Program-made: the position numbers and the translations under genes
Assembly: GCA_020849475.1 (NCBI GenBank)
Contig: JADLGE010000021.1
Span: 1-42,807 of the forward strand
DNA: 42,807 bases
Direction: 5' to 3'
Source: Gammaproteobacteria bacterium
Lineage (GTDB): Bacteria; Pseudomonadota; Gammaproteobacteria; Ga0077536
Shown here: in pieces, positions 41,991 to 42,807 of the stretch
How positions within the stretch are numbered: the stretch's first letter is position 1
Layout: the number at the start of each line of letters is the position of its first letter
The notes under the pieces: model-generated
What the model saw: the letters and a program-made list of their open reading frames with translations, nothing else
Databases searched by the model: none
What the model was told of the DNA's origin: nothing

Positions 41991-42807
41991 GCTGTCGCGC
42001 GCGTCGTCGCGCGAGCACTGCGAACCAGAATCCGCCAGCGCCACACAGTGCCATTGCGAACACGCTCCACTGCATGGCATGCACGCTGCCGGTGGAGCTC
42101 CATACCACGGCGGTGACCAGCGGCGCGAGCGCGGTCATGACCAGCATGGGTGTGCCGATCAGGCCCATGGTGCGTCCCAGGTGCTGGTGTCCCAGCCACG
42201 CGCCCGGCGCCACGCCGCGCAGGATGGTGGTGATGCCGTTGGCCATGCCGAAGCTGACCGCGAACAGGCACAGCGCCGCGAGATTGGCGGGCGCGAGAAT
42301 GAGGATCAGCAACGAGATCGGAATCAGGGTGGTGGTGAACGCGCCGAGCACGCTCAGGTGGGCGCGCTCGCCGAGCCACATCATTGCCAGCCGTCCCGCC
42401 ACCTGACTCGGGCCGATCAAGGCCACTGCGGTCAACAGCGTCGCGCTCGGCACGCCCAGCGCTTTCTGCGACGGCACCAGCTGGAACACCAGGCCCGCCG
42501 CCGTCACCGAATAGGCGGTGAACCACAGCACCATGCCCCACAGCACCGGGTCGCGCAGCCGACGCCGCATCACCGTGCGTGCGTCTTCGTCGTCCTGCGT
42601 GGCGCTCGCGAGCGGCGCCGGCGTCGCGCTGCGCGCCGGCACGAAGCGCGCGTGGATGGGCAGACACACGAGCACATGCAGCGCGGCCAGCATCCACAGC
42701 ACTTGTCGCCACGGAAAATGTGCGAGCAGGGTTTCGATGAGCGGGATGCCGAAAGTGCTGGCGAAGCCGGCGATGAGGGTCATGGTGGTGATGGCGCGGC
42801 GTGCGTC
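41965..42807 (-). CDS. MFS transporter, 5' end outside the window
   Basis: The visible ~280 C-terminal residues hold about eight hydrophobic helices (IPLIETLLAHFPWRQVLWMLAALHVL; WGMVLWFTAYSVTAAGLVFQLV; FGMANGITTILRG) with a charged central loop. The layout is that of a major-facilitator protein from about its fifth helix on. The frame is still open at the window end (ARRAITTM precedes the first Met), so the start is upstream, beyond 42807, and the Met at 42783 is not the real start. The substrate cannot be inferred. Confidence 0.82.
   Translation of the reverse strand, partial: DARRAITTMTLIAGFASTFGIPLIETLLAHFPWRQVLWMLAALHVLVCLPIHARFVPARSATPAPLASATQDDEDARTVMRRRLRDPVLWGMVLWFTAYSVTAAGLVFQLVPSQKALGVPSATLLTAVALIGPSQVAGRLAMMWLGERAHLSVLGAFTTTLIPISLLILILAPANLAALCLFAVSFGMANGITTILRGVAPGAWLGHQHLGRTMGLIGTPMLVMTALAPLVTAVVWSSTGSVHAMQWSVFAMALCGAGGFWFAVLARRRARQLNAPAWRD

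Overview
The window is GC-rich, gene-dense DNA from a proteobacterium, most likely a gammaproteobacterium. That placement is an inference from a gamma-type LexA, an exact CRP/Clp-type operator, an exact FNR-type operator, a NspS/MbaA-like polyamine-signalling pair, and palindromic intergenic repeats of a kind common in Xanthomonadales-like genomes. I see no rRNA, tRNA, CRISPR array, transposase or phage gene. The content is chromosomal and strongly catabolic: acyl-CoA dehydrogenase, two thiolase-fold enzymes, two crotonases, a CoA-transferase, several alpha/beta hydrolases, and molybdo/tungsto-enzymes. No stretch longer than 300 bases lacks a gene.

Layout. 1-3.2 kb: acyl-CoA dehydrogenase (-) divergent from an orphan aldehyde:ferredoxin oxidoreductase (+). 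3.2-5.7 kb: membrane PAS-GGDEF-degenerate EAL protein with a perfect TGTGA-N6-TCACA operator upstream. 5.8-10.5 kb (-): argG, a DUF35/SCP2-thiolase pair, a VOC protein, an alpha/beta hydrolase and a Nudix hydrolase. 10.7-14.2 kb (+): a PotD/NspS-like polyamine-binding protein followed by an MbaA-like periplasmic sensor-HAMP-GGDEF-EAL protein. 14.3-16.4 kb (-): molybdopterin oxidoreductase. 16.5-18.8 kb (+): an internally deleted hydrolase remnant, a CaiB-type CoA-transferase and a crotonase. 18.9-19.7 kb (-): a second crotonase.

19.9-28.2 kb (-) is the most interesting block. It is a probable operon of a Tat-exported substrate-binding protein, two ABC ATPases, two branched-chain amino acid/urea-type permeases, and an N,N-dimethylformamidase (DMFase)-like enzyme, ending in a cupin. 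The large DMFase subunit is a separate gene with the Tyr/Tyr/Glu iron-site residues in place. The small subunit is encoded in frame as the C-terminal 121 residues of the LivM-type permease, behind an internal Shine-Dalgarno/ATG. I read the locus as an uptake-plus-hydrolysis system for an amide whose identity is unknown.

28.4-35.4 kb: a GT-C-like polytopic membrane protein; a membrane cytochrome b-like protein plus an octaheme cytochrome c, divergent from a hemerythrin-like gene with a perfect FNR-type box between them; and a lexA-helicase operon with an unusual candidate operator, next to a methyltransferase. 35.5-42.8 kb: an epoxide hydrolase/dehalogenase-type hydrolase, acetyl-CoA acetyltransferase, a divergent SDR, a small lipoprotein, a cupin with a histone-like tail, two GST-fold proteins, a DMT exporter, and an MFS transporter cut by the window end.

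Two palindromic repeat families (five copies of a 26-base GACTTCAGTC element, and two or three copies of a GTGCGAATNNATTCGCAC element) lie between genes. One inverted pair of the first family sits inside the DMFase/transport operon. Several gene pairs are coupled by TGATG stop/start overlaps. Family comparisons come from memory of the families, not from a search.
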